Shown here piece by piece: positions 60,865 to 64,000 of a stretch of DNA of 64,000 nt (position 1 is its first letter; each line of letters starts with the position of its first letter). This DNA comes from Takakia lepidozioides (Eukaryota > Streptophyta > Takakiopsida > Takakiales > Takakiaceae), in NCBI GenBank assembly GCA_030704615.1, contig CM060731.1, positions 8,866,001 to 8,930,000 on the forward strand, read 5' to 3'. The notes under the pieces are model-generated. The model had not been told where the DNA came from, did no database searches, and saw only the letters and a list, made by a program, of their open reading frames with translations. Made by a program: the position numbers and the translations under genes.

Positions 60865-61830
60865 GATGAGGAAGAAGAGCAAGAGTTGAAAAGGAAGAGT
60901 AAGAGGAAGGAGAAGTTGAAGAGGGATAACTATGAGAAAAGATTAGAAGAAATCTTGAAGAACTATGCCACAGAGGCTGCAACACATTGGAGGAAGGGTG
61001 TTGCATGTGCAAAGTGCCAGAATGAAGGCCATACCACCACTGAATGCCACATGAAGGAGAAACATTGTACTATCTGTAAGATGGATAACCATTCTACTGA
61101 GAATTGTTACTACAACAGAAGGACAGCTGCAAGAGAACCTAGGCAAGTAAGGGTGCATCAAGTGTAGCCCCAGCCAAGAAGAAACAGTGATCAGGACCAC
61201 TATGGTAGGCCTGGTGGTTATAACAATGGTATGGAAGGGAGAGGTAATCCAAGAGGGAATTACCAAGGAAATTCCAGGGGCAACTATCAGGGTAATCCAA
61301 GGGGGAATTACTAGCCAGGGAATCAAATTTAAAGAAATAATCCAAGAGCAGATCAAGGGCGAGGACCCAATGGTGAAGAACTGTGTTACTATTGCAATCA
61401 GGCAGGCCATCGCAAGGCAGCCTATCCATTCTGGATGAGACACCAGAATGAGATGAGAGCTCCTGTGAATGAGGGCCCAGTGGTGGCAGCTCACATGGTT
61501 AGGCCATGTGTTGTACCAGAAGTAAGTACAATGATAGTAACAAGAAGCAAAGCCAAACTAATACCTCGAGTAGTTGAGGAAGATGATGATAATGAAGGTG
61601 GCAGTGATATGCCTGAAGGTGATGAGGCTTGGAGAGATGAGAAGGAACTGCACAAGGAAGTGACAGATACCATAAGGGAAATGCAGAAGAGTACTGATAT
61701 TCCTGTGGCAGATTCCTCTGATTCTGATGGAGAAGAAGAAGTGAGTGAGGATGAAAGGAAGAAAGAAGATGCGGACATGCAAAGTATTGAAGGGACTTTG
61801 GCTGAAGTAATATGCCAGACCAAAGCATAG
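60865..61830 (+). pseudogene. Gypsy nucleocapsid region broken by stops
   Basis: Same frame as gag. Two CCHC knuckles, CAKCQNEGHTTTEC and CTICKMDNHSTENC (near 61010-61110), are followed by Gly/Asn/Arg-rich RGNYQGN repeats and a third knuckle near 61384 in which the last Cys is Tyr. Stops at 61165, 61312, 61330 and 61828. A acidic Ser/Glu-rich spacer follows to 61830. Confidence 0.88.
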
Positions 61831-64000
61831 ATTACCATTGGACAGCTATTGGCTGTGGCACCTTATTGTAGACATAGGCTGTATCAAGCAATCAATCGAA
61901 TTGCCCAGGAGATAGGAAACACAGACCTGAACAGCAAGGTGACGAGTTATAATGTGAAGCCGGAAGGGCGAGAAACAGTCATGGACTTTGATGATTCTAT
62001 GTCAGTAATCCAATTGAGAATTGGAAGCACAGAACTAACTGATGTACTGATAGATGGAGGCTTTGGAGTGAACGTCATGACAGACCAATTAAGGCAGAAG
62101 CTTGGTCTAAGTAACATGAAGCCAGCCCCATTTACAGTAACAATGGCAGATCAAAGAAGTGTACAGCCATTGGGATTGATAAGAGGAGTTAAGATACAGA
62201 TTCAAAAGATGATCTTTATGATCATCATAACTGTGTTAAAAATGGATGAAGTCATGGAAGCTTACTCCTTATTGTTGGGACGTCCGTGGCTGAAACAGGC
62301 CAGGGTATTCCATGACTGGAATTCCCAGTTACTAATTGTGCATAATGGGATGCACAAGATACAAATTACCACTAAGAAATCTAGTAGATTACTTGCTACG
62401 AGAAGACCTCGAGGGGTCAGAGAGTATGACTGGAGGGGAGGACTGGATGAGGAGCAGGAAGCTACCCTGTTCGCTGCACACCCAGAGTGGGAACAGGTTG
62501 CAGAGATGCAGCTGGAAGGCCTAAGTTGTTTAAAAGGTATCTCTTGTGGTGTAGTGACAACAACACCAATTGAGGGTGAAACAAGCAGTTACCCACCACA
62601 TTTCTATGAAGAAAGAGAAGGAGAAATGGAAATCCTAGAGGAACCAGCCACTGTGAGTTTACAGGATGAAGTGGTGACTGGTTGGACAATCACAGCTGAT
62701 GAGCAGGTGAGAGAAGTGAATGTGGGAACTGAAGAGGAACCGAGGATGGTGAAGGTAGGGGCTGATTTGGAGCCAGAATTTTTTGAGGAAGCTAAGAGTT
62801 TGTTCATCAAATACAGAGATGTATTTGCTTGGAGCTACGAGGATCTAAAAGGGATACCACCTGAGATCTGTCAGCATAAGATTGAATTGGAACCAGGGTC
62901 AGTACCAATCAAACAGGCAAGGTACAGAATGAATCCCAACTATGCACAGAAGGTTGGAGAAGAGATCAAGAAGTTGGCTGAGGCTAAGTTTATATACCCG
63001 ATAGAGTATACAACTTGGTTGTCACCCATTGTGATAGTTCCCAAGAAGAATGGTAAACTGAGAGTTTGTGTGAACTATAAGAAGTTGAATGCTTGCACGA
63101 AGAAAGATCATTTCCCTTTGCCATTCACAGAAGCGGTATTGGACACTGTGGCAGGCCATGAGATGTACTCATTCATGGATGGCTTCAGTGGTTATAATCA
63201 AGTGCAAGTGGCAGAAGAAGACCAGGGAAAGACAGCTTTCATCACAGACTGGGGTGCTTATGCATACAAAGTCATGCCTTTTGGACTTTGTAATGCACCA
63301 GCAACCTTTCAGAGAGTGATAAGTGAATCTTTTCATGAGTATCTGGATGATTTCATGCAGGTGTTCTTGGATGATTTCAGTGTGTACAGCTCTAAGAATG
63401 AGCACTTGCATAAATTGGAGTTATGTTTGGCCAGATGCAGGATGAGAGGTCTGGGCCTGAATCCAGAGAAGTGTACTTTCTGTGTGAACTCAGGGGTGCT
63501 TTTGGGACACATTGTGTGTAAGAGGGGACTTCTTGTGGATCCCAGGAAGACAGAGGCCATTAAAGCCTCTCCACCACCAGTAAATGTTAAGAGTCTAAGG
63601 AGATTCCTTGGACAAACCAGTTATTACAGAAGATTTGTCAAAAGGTATGCACAGATAGCAGCACCATTGAGCAAGCTTCTGAAGAAAGATGCAGTGTTTG
63701 CATGGACAGCTGAATGTCAACAGGCTTTTGAGGAACTTACATTGTCAGTAACAACTACACCTGTGCTGATTAACCCTCACTGGCATGTAGTATTTCATGT
63801 TCACTGTGATGCCTCAGGAGAAGCGTTGGGAGCGGTGTTAGCCCAAAATGTTACAGGAAATATAGATTCACCTGTGTACTATGCTAGCAGGTTGATGAAC
63901 AGTGCTGAAAGGAACTATAGCACAACTGAAAGAGAAGCACTGGCAATGATTTATGCAGTCAAGAAATTCAGGCATTACCTATTGGGAAGAAAGTTTATGT
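61831..64000 (+). CDS. pol: Gypsy Pol (protease, RT, start of RNase H), partial
   Basis: Open without a stop from 61831 to the window edge, at least 723 residues, and in frame with gag. The aspartic protease site is LIDGGFGVNVM (near 62050); RT has the PIVIVPKKNGKLRVCVNYKK block (near 63030), the first Asp in YSFMDGFSGYNQV (near 63175), and the catalytic FLDDFSVY (near 63370); RNase H begins with FHVHCDASGEALGAVLA (near 63795) and EREALAMIYAVKKFRHYL. Catalytic residues appear intact, unlike the upstream part. Integrase should follow beyond 64000. There is no own start codon; expression would have depended on a Gag-Pol fusion. Confidence 0.93.
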   Translation, partial: MTIGQLLAVAPYCRHRLYQAINRIAQEIGNTDLNSKVTSYNVKPEGRETVMDFDDSMSVIQLRIGSTELTDVLIDGGFGVNVMTDQLRQKLGLSNMKPAPFTVTMADQRSVQPLGLIRGVKIQIQKMIFMIIITVLKMDEVMEAYSLLLGRPWLKQARVFHDWNSQLLIVHNGMHKIQITTKKSSRLLATRRPRGVREYDWRGGLDEEQEATLFAAHPEWEQVAEMQLEGLSCLKGISCGVVTTTPIEGETSSYPPHFYEEREGEMEILEEPATVSLQDEVVTGWTITADEQVREVNVGTEEEPRMVKVGADLEPEFFEEAKSLFIKYRDVFAWSYEDLKGIPPEICQHKIELEPGSVPIKQARYRMNPNYAQKVGEEIKKLAEAKFIYPIEYTTWLSPIVIVPKKNGKLRVCVNYKKLNACTKKDHFPLPFTEAVLDTVAGHEMYSFMDGFSGYNQVQVAEEDQGKTAFITDWGAYAYKVMPFGLCNAPATFQRVISESFHEYLDDFMQVFLDDFSVYSSKNEHLHKLELCLARCRMRGLGLNPEKCTFCVNSGVLLGHIVCKRGLLVDPRKTEAIKASPPPVNVKSLRRFLGQTSYYRRFVKRYAQIAAPLSKLLKKDAVFAWTAECQQAFEELTLSVTTTPVLINPHWHVVFHVHCDASGEALGAVLAQNVTGNIDSPVYYASRLMNSAERNYSTTEREALAMIYAVKKFRHYLLGRKFM

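Larger units (their letters stand above)
58772..64000 (+). mobile_element. Ty3/Gypsy retrotransposon, 3' end beyond window
   Basis: An extra ORF, then gag, zinc knuckles, protease, RT and the start of RNase H follow each other on the plus strand. Integrase and the 3' LTR would lie to the right of position 64000. Gag and pol share one frame interrupted by five stop codons and no frameshift. Confidence 0.93.

Noticed and set aside
60865-61830. Stops repaired by U-to-C RNA editing
   Set aside because: Ferns, lycophytes and hornworts edit stops in organelle transcripts, but no such editing is established for nuclear retrotransposons; decay is the simpler explanation.
59609-61838. Minus-strand ORFs across the Gypsy gag and nucleocapsid region
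   Set aside because: Reverse shadows of Glu/Asp-rich coding sequence, giving Leu/Ser/His-rich nonsense proteins.
1-64000. Bacterial-style features (operons, ribosome binding sites, CRISPR arrays, Rho-independent terminators)
   Set aside because: The window is plant nuclear DNA with spliced genes; tandem arrays found have no CRISPR-like spacer structure.

Overview
The window is nuclear DNA of a land plant. The evidence is intron-rich host genes with consensus GT/AG junctions, among them an NPF (NRT1/PTR) transporter, a URT1-type RNA uridylyltransferase and a chloroplast-targeted lumen protein. These sit in a matrix of plant-type Copia and Gypsy retrotransposons, a LINE, MITEs, MULE-like and DUF7869-type elements, and fragments of PPR, eIF4A and GT14 genes. 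The repeat content and the divergence of the host proteins suggest a large genome outside the flowering plants (fern, lycophyte, bryophyte or gymnosperm). I cannot name the species.

Layout. 1-2.3 kb: two candidate exons of a gene with its start outside the window, plus a tRNA-like SINE relic. 2.28-6.95 kb: a complete but broken Copia element on the minus strand with 307-bp LTRs. 8.77-10.42 kb (-): a four-exon thylakoid lumen protein gene. 10.9-11.67 kb: a perfect 386-bp tandem duplication. 11.82-14.98 kb (-): a four-exon NPF transporter. 15-30 kb: mostly intergenic, with a GT14 glycosyltransferase fragment, a large foldback repeat, a 1-kb element flanked by TTAA, two MITEs flanked by TTA/TAA, and a decayed ORF with adenine-methyltransferase-like motifs. 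30.61-36.93 kb (-): the URT1 gene in nine exons. 38.6-39 kb: an orphan coding exon. 39.5-43.3 kb: a diverged satellite interrupted by a truncated LINE. 43.4-47 kb (-): a decayed DUF7869-family element gene. 48.3-49.1 kb: a Gypsy gag fragment. 49.6-52.8 kb: tandem repeats, a PPR pseudogene and an eIF4A pseudogene whose first exon is inverted. 52.8-58 kb: a decayed MULE-like transposase bracketed on both sides by arrays built around one shared GC-rich core. 58.7-64 kb (+): a Gypsy element with an extra ORF before gag; it runs off the window.

The three apparently functional host genes (lumen protein, NPF transporter, URT1) are all on the minus strand and look independent; nothing suggests a cluster with a joint function. 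Most of the rest is decaying mobile DNA. Many lesions in it look like C-to-T changes: all five Copia LTR differences are transitions, and several Gypsy stops sit one C-to-T change away from a glutamine codon. This fits cytosine methylation followed by deamination.

Most exon models here come from reading splice sites and phase by eye. They have not been checked against transcripts or databases.
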